In this document: positions 45,013 to 52,552 of the stretch, one piece after another
How positions within the stretch are numbered: the stretch's first letter is position 1
Layout: each line of letters begins with the position of its first letter
Origin: Rhodoferax sp. U2-2l
GTDB lineage: Bacteria > Pseudomonadota > Gammaproteobacteria > Burkholderiales > Burkholderiaceae_C
NCBI RefSeq assembly: GCF_020594515.1
Contig: NZ_JAJCTH010000011.1
Coordinates: 1-64,000 of the forward strand
Length of the DNA stretch: 64,000 bases
Direction of reading: 5' to 3'
Made by a program: the position numbers and the translations under genes
Notes under the pieces: model-generated
The model's database searches: none
Told to the model about the DNA's origin: nothing
What the model saw: the letters and a program-made list of their open reading frames with translations, nothing else

Positions 45013-46416
45013 ATGCCACACCCAACTTGCCAACCCTCTCGTCACCTTGCCATCCTGATCATGATGTGGGTGTTGAGCACGGCTGGTTGCGCCAGCCTGC
45101 CCGATACGCAGGACATCCTGGCGCGCCACAGCGTCCAGGCGGCACAGTTTGAATCCGCGCGCGGCCCGGTGTCGGCCCGCCGGAGCGCCGCCATCGTGGC
45201 CGAACTCAAGCGCACCGCCGGCGACCTGGACATTCTGGACAAACAGATCGCCCTGGAGCAGGCCATCAACGACAGCCCGCTGGTGCTGGGCAACCAGGTC
45301 ACGCTGTTGCAAGACGGCCCGGCCACCTATGCGGCCATGCTGGCCGCCATTGCCGACGCCCAGGACCACATCAACCTGGAGTCTTACATCATCGAAGACG
45401 ATGCCACGGGGCAGGCGTTTGCGCAGGCACTGCTCACCAAGCAGCGCCAGGGTGTGCAGGTAAACCTGATTTATGACAGTGTCGGCAGCCTCACCACCCC
45501 GCGGCAATTTTTTGACGAGCTGGCCAGCGCCGGTGTGGCGGTGCTCGAATTCAACCCGGTCAACCCGCTTGCCTCGCGCGGCGGTGCATGGCTGATCAAC
45601 AACCGCGACCACCGCAAGCTGCTGGTGGTGGATGGCCGCACCGCTTTTCTGGGCGGCATCAACATCAGCAACGTGTATTCGTCGGGGTCGGTCATCCACC
45701 GGCCCAGCAAAACCAGCACGGCTGACAGTGCCTGGCGCGACACCCATATCCAAATCGACGGCCCGGTGGTGGCTGAATTTCAGAAACTTTTTCTTCAGAC
45801 CTGGGACAAGCAACGCGGAAAGACCCTCATGCCCAAAAACTACACCCCGGTGCTCGCGCCAGCGGGCAAAGACATCGTGCGCGCGATTGGTGGCACACCG
45901 GACGACCCGTACAGCCTGGTGTACCTGACGCTGATCTCGGCCATCAGCAACGCCGAAAAACAGGTCTTTCTGACCAACGCCTACTTTGTGCCCGACCCGC
46001 AACTGATGCAGGCGCTGGTCGACGCCGCAGCGCGCGGAGTCGATGTGCGGCTGATTTTGCCCAGCTACAGCGACTCGGCCCTGGTGTTCCATGCGGGTCG
46101 GGCGCAATACGGGCGCCTGCTCCAGGGCGGTGTGAAGATTTTCGAGCGCCAGGGCGCCCTGTTGCATGCCAAAACCGCCATGATCGACGGCGTCTGGTCC
46201 ACCGTCGGTTCCAGCAACCTGGATTGGCGCAGCTTCATGGACAACGACGAGGTCAACGCGGTCATCCTGGGCCGCGACTTTGCCGCGCAGATGTCGGCCA
46301 TGTTCGCGCTGGACCAGGCGGCCTCACACCCCATCGACGCCCAAACCTGGGCGGCTCGCCCACTGCAGTTCAAACTCAAGGAATGGTTGGCGCGCTTGTG
46401 GGAGCGCTGGCTGTAG
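45013..46416 (+). CDS. Phospholipase D-family cardiolipin synthase-like lipoprotein
   Basis: 467 residues from the ATG at 45013. A hydrophobic start ends in VLSTAGC, a lipobox. Two HKD motifs are intact: His200-Lys202-Asp207 (HRKLLVVD, then FLGGINIS) and His385-Lys387-Asp392 (HAKTAMID, then VGSSNLDWRS). This is the ClsC/ClsB-like cardiolipin synthase pattern, here apparently anchored by lipid in the periplasm. It probably forms cardiolipin or a related phospholipid. It follows the BON gene by 157 bp. Confidence 0.85.
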   Translation: MPHPTCQPSRHLAILIMMWVLSTAGCASLPDTQDILARHSVQAAQFESARGPVSARRSAAIVAELKRTAGDLDILDKQIALEQAINDSPLVLGNQVTLLQDGPATYAAMLAAIADAQDHINLESYIIEDDATGQAFAQALLTKQRQGVQVNLIYDSVGSLTTPRQFFDELASAGVAVLEFNPVNPLASRGGAWLINNRDHRKLLVVDGRTAFLGGINISNVYSSGSVIHRPSKTSTADSAWRDTHIQIDGPVVAEFQKLFLQTWDKQRGKTLMPKNYTPVLAPAGKDIVRAIGGTPDDPYSLVYLTLISAISNAEKQVFLTNAYFVPDPQLMQALVDAAARGVDVRLILPSYSDSALVFHAGRAQYGRLLQGGVKIFERQGALLHAKTAMIDGVWSTVGSSNLDWRSFMDNDEVNAVILGRDFAAQMSAMFALDQAASHPIDAQTWAARPLQFKLKEWLARLWERWL

Positions 46417-46423
46417 CCCCGCC

Positions 46424-46642
46424 TTATTTGCTGCGCCCAAACACCAGCATCGCCGCGCCCAGAGCGACAGCGGCGGCGCTCAGGATCAGCGGCACGTTGA
46501 CGGTTTTGGTCTCCTGCACCTTCAGCTCCATGGTGCCCAGTTTCAATGCCGTGGTTTCACTGGGGTAACTGAAGCCGCCATACACCAGGCCCAGGGCACC
46601 GGCTGCAATGAGAACAATACCTATCAGCTTGATCGGGTTCAT
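46424..46642 (-). CDS. DUF3185 small membrane protein
   Basis: 72 residues from the ATG at 46642; an in-frame GTG at 46651 is an alternative start. Two hydrophobic helices (IGIVLIAAGALGLVYGGF and VPLILSAAAVALGAAMLVFG) flank a short polar segment (SETTALKLGTMELKVQETKTVN). It is recognised as the DUF3185 type; function unknown. It is convergent with the cardiolipin-synthase-like gene (7 bp apart) and has a copy of the shared promoter element upstream on its strand. Confidence 0.8.
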   Translation of the reverse strand: MNPIKLIGIVLIAAGALGLVYGGFSYPSETTALKLGTMELKVQETKTVNVPLILSAAAVALGAAMLVFGRSK

Positions 46643-46668
46643 GAGGGTCACTTTCTATGAAACCAGCG

Positions 46669-46710
46669 AGTCTGACGGCACACCTGCCAGCCGTCTGTGC
46701 GCCCGCACAC
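46669..46710 (-). promoter_or_regulatory. Shared palindromic promoter element, copy C
   Basis: On the minus strand GTGTGCGGGCGCACAGAC (46710-46693), differing from copy D at one base. The downstream TGGC is displaced by three bases compared with copies A and D, and the -10-like hexamer is CAGACT (46674-46669). It faces the DUF3185 gene. A weaker ACAGAC half-site on the plus strand (46711-46716) faces the double-BON gene. Confidence 0.55.
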
Positions 46711-46853
46711 ACAGACCTGCCAGTTGCGCACCCGTCGCCAACCCACCGTTGTGTTTCACCCATGCGTTGCACCCAACGTGAGCTGCCGCACCGACAGCAC
46801 CGCCCCCCAGGGCCAAAGTGGAGGCTTATTCACAACAACATGGGAGACAACTT

Positions 46854-47435
46854 ATGGGCAACCCCCTTAGCCTGCGCATCGCGACCACCACGCTGACCGC
46901 CGCGGTGGTGATGGCCCTGGTGGCGTGCAGCCAACAAGCTGACACTACCGGCACCGCAGCACCCGCCATCACCGTCGGGACCCAAATTGACGACAGCGTC
47001 GTCACCACCCGCGTCAAGACCGCGCTGCTGGACCACATCGACATCAAAGGCACCGACATTGCGGTTGAAACCCGCAAAGGCGAAGTCATGTTGAGCGGTT
47101 TTGTCGCCAATCAGAGCCAGATTGACCAGGCCATCACCGTAGCCCAGGGCGTTGAAGGCGTCACAAGCGTCAACAACAAACTCGCCATCAAAGACGGCGT
47201 GGCCGCCACGGTGGGCACCAAGATCGACGACGGCGTGATCACCACCCAAGTCAAAGCCGCCCTGCTGGCAGATGCCAGCATCAACGGCCTGGACATCAAC
47301 GTGGCCACCCGCAAGGGCGAGGTGCAGCTCAGCGGCTTTGTCAACAACCAAGGCCAGATTGACCGCGCGGTAGCCGTTGCCCGTACCATCGATGGCGTGA
47401 CCCAGGTCACTAACCAAATGAGTTTGAAGAAATAA
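46854..47435 (+). CDS. Double-BON-domain lipoprotein (OsmY-like)
   Basis: 193 residues from the ATG at 46854 with GGGAGA upstream. The signal ends MALVAC (lipobox). Two BON domains (about 52-110 and 125-185) are near-duplicates: IDDSVVTTRVKTALLDHIDIKG and IDDGVITTQVKAALLADASING. It is the osmotic-stress OsmY type, anchored by lipid. It is followed after 12 bp by a glycine-zipper lipoprotein gene. Confidence 0.88.
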   Translation: MGNPLSLRIATTTLTAAVVMALVACSQQADTTGTAAPAITVGTQIDDSVVTTRVKTALLDHIDIKGTDIAVETRKGEVMLSGFVANQSQIDQAITVAQGVEGVTSVNNKLAIKDGVAATVGTKIDDGVITTQVKAALLADASINGLDINVATRKGEVQLSGFVNNQGQIDRAVAVARTIDGVTQVTNQMSLKK

Positions 47436-47447
47436 CCGGAGACTTTC

Positions 47448-47930
47448 ATGAACACCATTCAAAAGAACTTTCAAGCCGTCCTGGGCATCTCCACCTTGCT
47501 GGTGCTGGGAGCTTGCGCCAACGTGCCGGGGCAAACCTACCCCACCGGCAACGTCCAGCCGCAGGCCAGCGGCGCCTACACCCAATATGGTGTGGTGCAG
47601 TCGATTGACCTGGTACAGCAAGAGGTGGCGTCAGGCGCCGGCTCGATCGGCGCTGGCGCCATTGCCGGCGCGGTGGTGGGCGGCATTCTGGGCAACCAGG
47701 TGGGGGGCGGCAGCGGCAAAACAGCGGCGACCGTTCTGGGCGCGGCAGGCGGCGCTTACGCCGGGCACACGCTGGAAAAAAACAACCAGGCCAACCAGTT
47801 GGTGAACGCCTACAAATTCACCGTGCGTTTGAACAACGGCAGCTACCAGACCGTCACCCAGTCCACCACCGGCGACATCCGCGTGGGCGACAGGGTGCAG
47901 ATTGACAACGGCACCCTGCGCCGCTACTGA
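47448..47930 (+). CDS. Glycine-zipper 2TM (SlyB/17-kDa antigen-like) lipoprotein
   Basis: 160 residues. The signal ends LVLGAC (lipobox). A glycine-zipper pair follows (SGAGSIGAGAIAGAVVGGILGNQVGGGSGKTAATVLGAAGGAYAG, about 62-105), then a beta-rich C-terminal domain (YKFTVRLNNGSYQTVTQ, GDRVQIDNGTL). SlyB-like proteins support outer-membrane integrity. It is in the same operon as the double-BON gene. Confidence 0.85.
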   Translation: MNTIQKNFQAVLGISTLLVLGACANVPGQTYPTGNVQPQASGAYTQYGVVQSIDLVQQEVASGAGSIGAGAIAGAVVGGILGNQVGGGSGKTAATVLGAAGGAYAGHTLEKNNQANQLVNAYKFTVRLNNGSYQTVTQSTTGDIRVGDRVQIDNGTLRRY

Positions 47931-47983
47931 CGCCTTGGCTGGCCCTCGGGCCGGCATGGCCGAGCGGCGTGCACCGGCCCCCG

Positions 47984-48706
47984 CTACTGATTGAGCTTGA
48001 CGTCGCTGAGCAGCCGGTCCAGCTCTTTTTTGACCACGCCGTAACACTCGCACACGCTGCGCTCCAGCCCGGCGCGGTCGAGTACACCGATGTGGCCGCG
48101 CCGGTAGCGGATGTAGCCCGCCGCCTGCAGGTGCCCGGCGGCGTCGGTCACGCTTTCGCGGCGCACGCCGAGCATGCTGGCCACCAGCTCCTGGGTCATC
48201 ACCAACTCGCGGTCGGGCAGGCGGTCCAAGGTGAGCAGCAGCCAGCGGCACAGCTGTTGCACCACCGAATGGTGCCGGTTGCACACCGCGGTTTGCGCCA
48301 TCTGGGTCATCAGCGCCTGGGTGTAGCGCAGCAGCAGGCGCTGCAAGGCGCCACCCTTATTGAATTCGGCTTTGAGCGTGTGCCGATCCAGCCGCCAGGC
48401 CTGACCGGCGGTTTGCACCACCGCCGAGCTTGACGTGGTGTCGCCGCCCATGAACAGCGACACGCCCACCACCCCTTCGTTGCCCACACCCGCCGTCTCG
48501 GCAGACGCACCGGATTCGGTGACGTAATGCAGCGACACGATGGAGGTGGTGGGAAAGTAGGCGTGGCGCATCAGGATGCCGGGCTCAAACAGCATCTGCC
48601 CCAGCGGCATCGGCACCAGCTCCAGATACGGGGTCAGCGGCGCCAGATCAGCGGGGGGCAACGCCGCCAGCAGCTGGTTTTGGTTAGGGGTAACAGGCAA
48701 GCTCAT
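47984..48706 (-). CDS. Crp/Fnr-family transcriptional regulator
   Basis: 240 residues. A cyclic-nucleotide-binding-type beta-roll (about 15-130) is followed by a winged HTH (MTQELVASMLGVRRESVTDAAGHLQAAGYIRYRRGHIGVLD). There is no N-terminal cysteine cluster, so it is not an oxygen-sensing FNR and does not itself explain the FNR-like boxes. It heads a minus-strand signalling island. Family members of this type often control envelope or stress genes. Confidence 0.85.
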   Translation of the reverse strand: MSLPVTPNQNQLLAALPPADLAPLTPYLELVPMPLGQMLFEPGILMRHAYFPTTSIVSLHYVTESGASAETAGVGNEGVVGVSLFMGGDTTSSSAVVQTAGQAWRLDRHTLKAEFNKGGALQRLLLRYTQALMTQMAQTAVCNRHHSVVQQLCRWLLLTLDRLPDRELVMTQELVASMLGVRRESVTDAAGHLQAAGYIRYRRGHIGVLDRAGLERSVCECYGVVKKELDRLLSDVKLNQ

Positions 48707-48726
48707 GTGGATCTCCCGGACATTTT

Positions 48727-49548
48727 TTAATGTTTTGACGTCAGTTCCACACCGATGCCGCGGTAGCCGATAAAACGGCTGTGCCGGTCAAACATCGGCT
48801 CGCCACTGACCTGGAAGGTCTGCTCCTCACCCTTGGCATCCACACGGCGAAACACATAGTCCAGAAACGGCTCGCGCTGGGCGATGGCGTTGCGCAGCTT
48901 GATACGCTCGGCCTCGTTCCAGCCACCCAGTGGCGACGGTGCGGGGTCATCCGCCAGCGGTGCCACCTGGATGCCCAGCATTTCCAGCACCGGCCCGGAC
49001 ACCTTGGTGAAGACGCCGTTCTCGTCCTGCTCCCAATACCAGTCCGAGGCCAGCTCGGTCAGGCTGCGAAAACGCGCCTCGCTCTCGCGCAGCTCGGCGG
49101 TGCGCTCGGCCACGGTGGCTTCGAGTTCCTGGTTGTAGTTGGCCAGCTTTTTGTACAGCAGGCGCACTTCCAGCATGTTGTGGATACGGGTTTTAACCTC
49201 GATCAGGTCAAACGGCTTGCTGATGAAGTCTTTGGCGCCCGACGCCAGTGCGCGCAGCTTGTGGCCGGGCTGGGCGGTGAGCACAATCACCGGCAGGTAG
49301 CTGTCCACCGGGTTGGTTTTCAGGGCTTCCATCACCGCAAACCCGTCCATCACGGGCATTTGCAGGTCCAGCAAAATCAGGTCATAGGCGTTTTTGCGGT
49401 GCAAGGCGCACACTTCCTCGGGGTTCGTGGTGGCGCTGACCTGGGTGTACCCGGCCTCGCCCAGCAACTGCTGCAGCAGCTGCACATTGGCAGGCTGGTC
49501 ATCCACGATGAGGATGCTGGCGGCAAGGATATCGACAGACAGGTTCAT
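48727..49548 (-). CDS. REC-PAS protein without a visible output domain
   Basis: 273 residues. The receiver domain (about 8-125) has the phospho-acceptor Asp in LILLDLQMPVMDGF. A coiled linker (ELEATVAERTAELRESEARF) leads to one PAS domain that ends GYRGIGVELTSKH. In related proteins this PAS is followed by GGDEF or kinase domains; here the frame stops directly. It may act as a phosphorelay or protein-interaction component, or be a shortened diguanylate cyclase. It lies between crp and cheB. Confidence 0.8.
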   Translation of the reverse strand: MNLSVDILAASILIVDDQPANVQLLQQLLGEAGYTQVSATTNPEEVCALHRKNAYDLILLDLQMPVMDGFAVMEALKTNPVDSYLPVIVLTAQPGHKLRALASGAKDFISKPFDLIEVKTRIHNMLEVRLLYKKLANYNQELEATVAERTAELRESEARFRSLTELASDWYWEQDENGVFTKVSGPVLEMLGIQVAPLADDPAPSPLGGWNEAERIKLRNAIAQREPFLDYVFRRVDAKGEEQTFQVSGEPMFDRHSRFIGYRGIGVELTSKH

Positions 49549-49574
49549 TTCAGCTTCTCCAAAAATTCATTTCA

Positions 49575-50159
49575 TCACGACGGCTTGGCCGCGCCCGCCG
49601 TCTTGGCCAGCCGCACGATCTGCTGGGCAATGTCTTCCGGGGACAGCACAAAGTCAATACACCCGCTCTCGATGGCGCTTTGCGGCATGTCGGGTCGGCT
49701 GGCGGTAGCGGGTTTCTGGGCGATGGTGATACCGCCCGCTTCGCGGATGCCACACAACGCTTCGGCGCCATCCCCATCGTAGCCCGACACAATCACCGCC
49801 ATCAGCTGCCCCGTCCAGTTGTTGGACAGCGAACGCAAAAACACCGTGATCACATCGGGCCAGCCGTAGGGTTTGGAGATGGGTGCCAGCCGAAACAAGC
49901 CGTCCTGCACATGCAGGTCGCGGTTGGACGGGATGATGAACACCTGGTTGGGTGACACCGGCAGGCCGTCGGTGATCAGCGTGACCGGCATGCTGGAAAA
50001 CCGCAGCAGCACCTCATGCAGCTGGGTGGCGACCAGGGTGATGTGGTTAACGATGACCAGAGCCACGCCCATGTCGGGCGGCAGGTTTTTCAGCAGGCGG
50101 ATGTAGGCGTCCAGGCCGCCTGCGGAACCACCCACGCACACAATTGGAAAATCTTTCAT
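49575..50159 (-). CDS. Stand-alone CheB-type methylesterase domain
   Basis: 194 residues consisting only of the CheB catalytic domain. Ser12 (VGGSAGG), His39 (IVNHIT) and Asp130 (VSGYDGDGAEAL) form the triad. There is no receiver domain and no chemoreceptor or CheR gene adjacent. Its start overlaps the upstream kinase gene by four bases. Domains of this kind sit in non-chemotaxis sensory complexes, so its substrate is unclear. Confidence 0.85.
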   Translation of the reverse strand: MKDFPIVCVGGSAGGLDAYIRLLKNLPPDMGVALVIVNHITLVATQLHEVLLRFSSMPVTLITDGLPVSPNQVFIIPSNRDLHVQDGLFRLAPISKPYGWPDVITVFLRSLSNNWTGQLMAVIVSGYDGDGAEALCGIREAGGITIAQKPATASRPDMPQSAIESGCIDFVLSPEDIAQQIVRLAKTAGAAKPS

Positions 50160-51541
50160 GATGCAACTCCTGCCAGCGCCAACTCAAACCAGAACACACT
50201 GCCGACCCCGACCCGACTGGTGGCGCCCACGCTACCGCCCATCATCTCGACCAGGCGCTTGCTCACCACCAGGCCAATGCCCGTGCCTTCCTGGGGCCCG
50301 CTCTCCTGGCCCAGCCGGTTGAACGGCTGGAACAGATTCGCCACCTGCTCGGGGGTCAGGCCCTTGCCATCGTCCTGCACGCTCAGGCGCAACCGCCCAG
50401 GCGCACTCACCAGGCAGCTCACCGTCACCGTGCCTTGCTGACGGTTGTATTTGATGGCGTTGGACAGCAGGTTGATCACCACCTGTTTGAAGCGGCGGCG
50501 ATCCGCCTTCACCAGGATCGGGTGCGCCAATTCAGGGAACCGGATGGCGATGCCGCGGGCTGTGGCCTGCGGCTCAATCATGATCTGGCAGTCCGCCAGC
50601 ATCTCACCCAGCGATTCGATCCCCATCGTCAGCGCCAGCTGGCCCGACTCGACGCTGGCGAGGTCCAGAATTTCATTCACCAGATCCAGCAGGTACCAGC
50701 CGCCGTTGATGATCTGGTCAATGGCTGACTTTTGTGCCGGTGTCGGTGGCGGAAGGCCGGCGTCCATCAGCTGGGCAAAGCCCAGGATGGCGTTCAGCGG
50801 TGAGCGCAGCTCGTGGCTCATGCTGGTCAAAAAATCCGACTTGGCGCAGTTGGCCTTGTCGGCCACCTGGCGGGCGAGGTCCAGCTCGGCGTTTTTGGCC
50901 TGCAGCGCCTCGTCCAGCCGCACCCGGTCCGACACATCGCGAAACATCACCCGGAACGTGGTCACCCCGGTGGGGTCGCGGGCCATGTTGGCCGTCAGAT
51001 GCACCCACACCGCATGGCCGTCATCGCCAACCATCTGCAGCTCGCAGTTTTGCGCTGGCCCGCCAGGGTCCAGCGCGGCGCAACATTGCTCAAACACATG
51101 CCGCTGTGCCAGCGGCATGAAATGCGTCAGGCGCAGCTTGGTCAGGGCGCTGCGGGTCACCCCCAGCAGCTTGGCCGAGGTCAGGTTGGCCTCCAGAATC
51201 ATGCCGTGGCTATCCACCGTGCAATACCCAACCGGGGCCAGGTCGTACAGGTCAAAGTAGCGCTCCCGCGCAGCCTCCAGCTCGCGGTGGACGCGGCGCA
51301 GTTCCTCGTTTTGCAGCTCCAGCTCGATCTGGTGCACCCGCAATTCATGAAACAGCAGCTGCGCGTCTTGCGGCTCCATCTCCGTGAGCATGTCCAGCGG
51401 CAGCGCCACCCTGGATTGGTGCCGGTCTTGCGCCCGGCGCCGTAACGATTGCAGCGCACCCACCGTGAACACGCGGTCATCGGTGACCTCGGGCAGGGCT
51501 TGCGGCGGTTGGTCAGGCTTCAAAAGGGGTCTTCTTTGCAT
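50156..51541 (-). CDS. PAS-domain histidine kinase (soluble)
   Basis: 461 residues, no membrane segment. An N-terminal coiled-coil (LLFHELRVHQIELELQNEELRRVHRELEAARERYF) is followed by a PAS domain (about 95-215), then DHp with SDFLTSMSHELRSPLNAIL and a HATPase domain (INLLSNAIKYN, DDGKGL, GTGIGLVVSKRL). It couples translationally to the CheB-type gene. The kinase core is nearly the same as that of the hybrid kinase at 52545-54893, suggesting local duplication. Confidence 0.88.
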   Translation of the reverse strand: MQRRPLLKPDQPPQALPEVTDDRVFTVGALQSLRRRAQDRHQSRVALPLDMLTEMEPQDAQLLFHELRVHQIELELQNEELRRVHRELEAARERYFDLYDLAPVGYCTVDSHGMILEANLTSAKLLGVTRSALTKLRLTHFMPLAQRHVFEQCCAALDPGGPAQNCELQMVGDDGHAVWVHLTANMARDPTGVTTFRVMFRDVSDRVRLDEALQAKNAELDLARQVADKANCAKSDFLTSMSHELRSPLNAILGFAQLMDAGLPPPTPAQKSAIDQIINGGWYLLDLVNEILDLASVESGQLALTMGIESLGEMLADCQIMIEPQATARGIAIRFPELAHPILVKADRRRFKQVVINLLSNAIKYNRQQGTVTVSCLVSAPGRLRLSVQDDGKGLTPEQVANLFQPFNRLGQESGPQEGTGIGLVVSKRLVEMMGGSVGATSRVGVGSVFWFELALAGVAS

Positions 51542-51553
51542 GGCTGGCCTTCC

Positions 51554-52552
51554 CTAGCGAACAGTGTCTTGCGGTGTGTTGACCACCAGATCGGCTGGCA
51601 GGGCGGCATCGAAGGCGCATAACCGTCCGCGCCCCATGGCCTTGGCGCGGTACATGGCCAGGTCGGCTTGTCTGAGCACCTCGTCTGCCGGCGCCTGGGC
51701 GCCGAGAAAAATCACCGAGCCCACGCTCAACGAAGCCGCCACGCTGTGCCCTTGCAAATCAAACGGCTGCTGCATCATTTGCAGGATCTTGTGGGCCACG
51801 CTCTGCGCCTGCTGGGCGGCATCCGCCGCATTCTGGCCCAAGGCGTCAAGCAGCACCACAAATTCGTCACCCCCAAAGCGGGCCACACAGTCGCCCTCAC
51901 GCACACACAGCAGCAGGCGTGCGCTGACCTGCTGCAGCAGCTGGTCGCCCACGTCATGGCCCAGCGTGTCGTTGAGCTGCTTGAACTTGTCCAGGTCCAT
52001 GAACATCAGCGCGCAGTGGTTGTGCGTGCGCGCCGACGACAGCCGGGACTGGTTGAGCCGGTCCATCAGCAGGCGCCGGTTGGCCAGGCCGGTCAGCGCG
52101 TCCTGCAGCGCCATGGTTTCCAGCGTGTTCACCGCGTTGGACAGCTTTTTGTGCAACAGGCGCACTTCCAGCAGGTTGTGGATGCGGGTCTTCAGCTCTT
52201 CGAGCTCAAACGGTTTGGCGATGAAGTCCTTGGCACCCGCTGCCAGTGCCCGCAACTTGTGGCCGGGTTGCACGGTGATGGCCAGCACCGGCACATAACC
52301 TTTGGCTTGCGTTTCAATCTGGGCCAGCCCCGCCATCACCGCAAAACCGTCCATGCCGGGCATTTGCAGGTCCAGCAGGATCAGGTCAAAGTTGTTCGCG
52401 CGGTGCAAGTCGCACACCGCAAACGGGTCCTGGGTGGACATCACATGGCGGTAACCCACGGCTTGCAGCAGCTGCTCCAGCAGCAGCACATTGGCACCCC
52501 TGTCGTCCACGATCAGGATGCGGGCGTCCATCACGTCGGGTTTGTCACGCAT
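51554..52552 (-). CDS. REC-GGDEF response regulator (diguanylate cyclase)
   Basis: 332 residues from the ATG at 52552 (GAGGTG six bases upstream, inside the end of the hybrid kinase gene). The receiver has its Asp in LILLDLQMPGMDGF. The GGDEF domain carries an intact active site (RFGGDEFVVL), so it should make cyclic-di-GMP. No inhibitory RxxD is obvious next to the A-site. The overlap with the upstream kinase suggests they form a pair. Confidence 0.9.
   Translation of the reverse strand: MRDKPDVMDARILIVDDRGANVLLLEQLLQAVGYRHVMSTQDPFAVCDLHRANNFDLILLDLQMPGMDGFAVMAGLAQIETQAKGYVPVLAITVQPGHKLRALAAGAKDFIAKPFELEELKTRIHNLLEVRLLHKKLSNAVNTLETMALQDALTGLANRRLLMDRLNQSRLSSARTHNHCALMFMDLDKFKQLNDTLGHDVGDQLLQQVSARLLLCVREGDCVARFGGDEFVVLLDALGQNAADAAQQAQSVAHKILQMMQQPFDLQGHSVAASLSVGSVIFLGAQAPADEVLRQADLAMYRAKAMGRGRLCAFDAALPADLVVNTPQDTVR

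Noticed and set aside
46711..46750. A plus-strand copy of the shared promoter element for the double-BON gene
   Set aside because: Only the ACAGAC half-site is present; neither TGGCC nor a credible -10 hexamer is at the expected distance.
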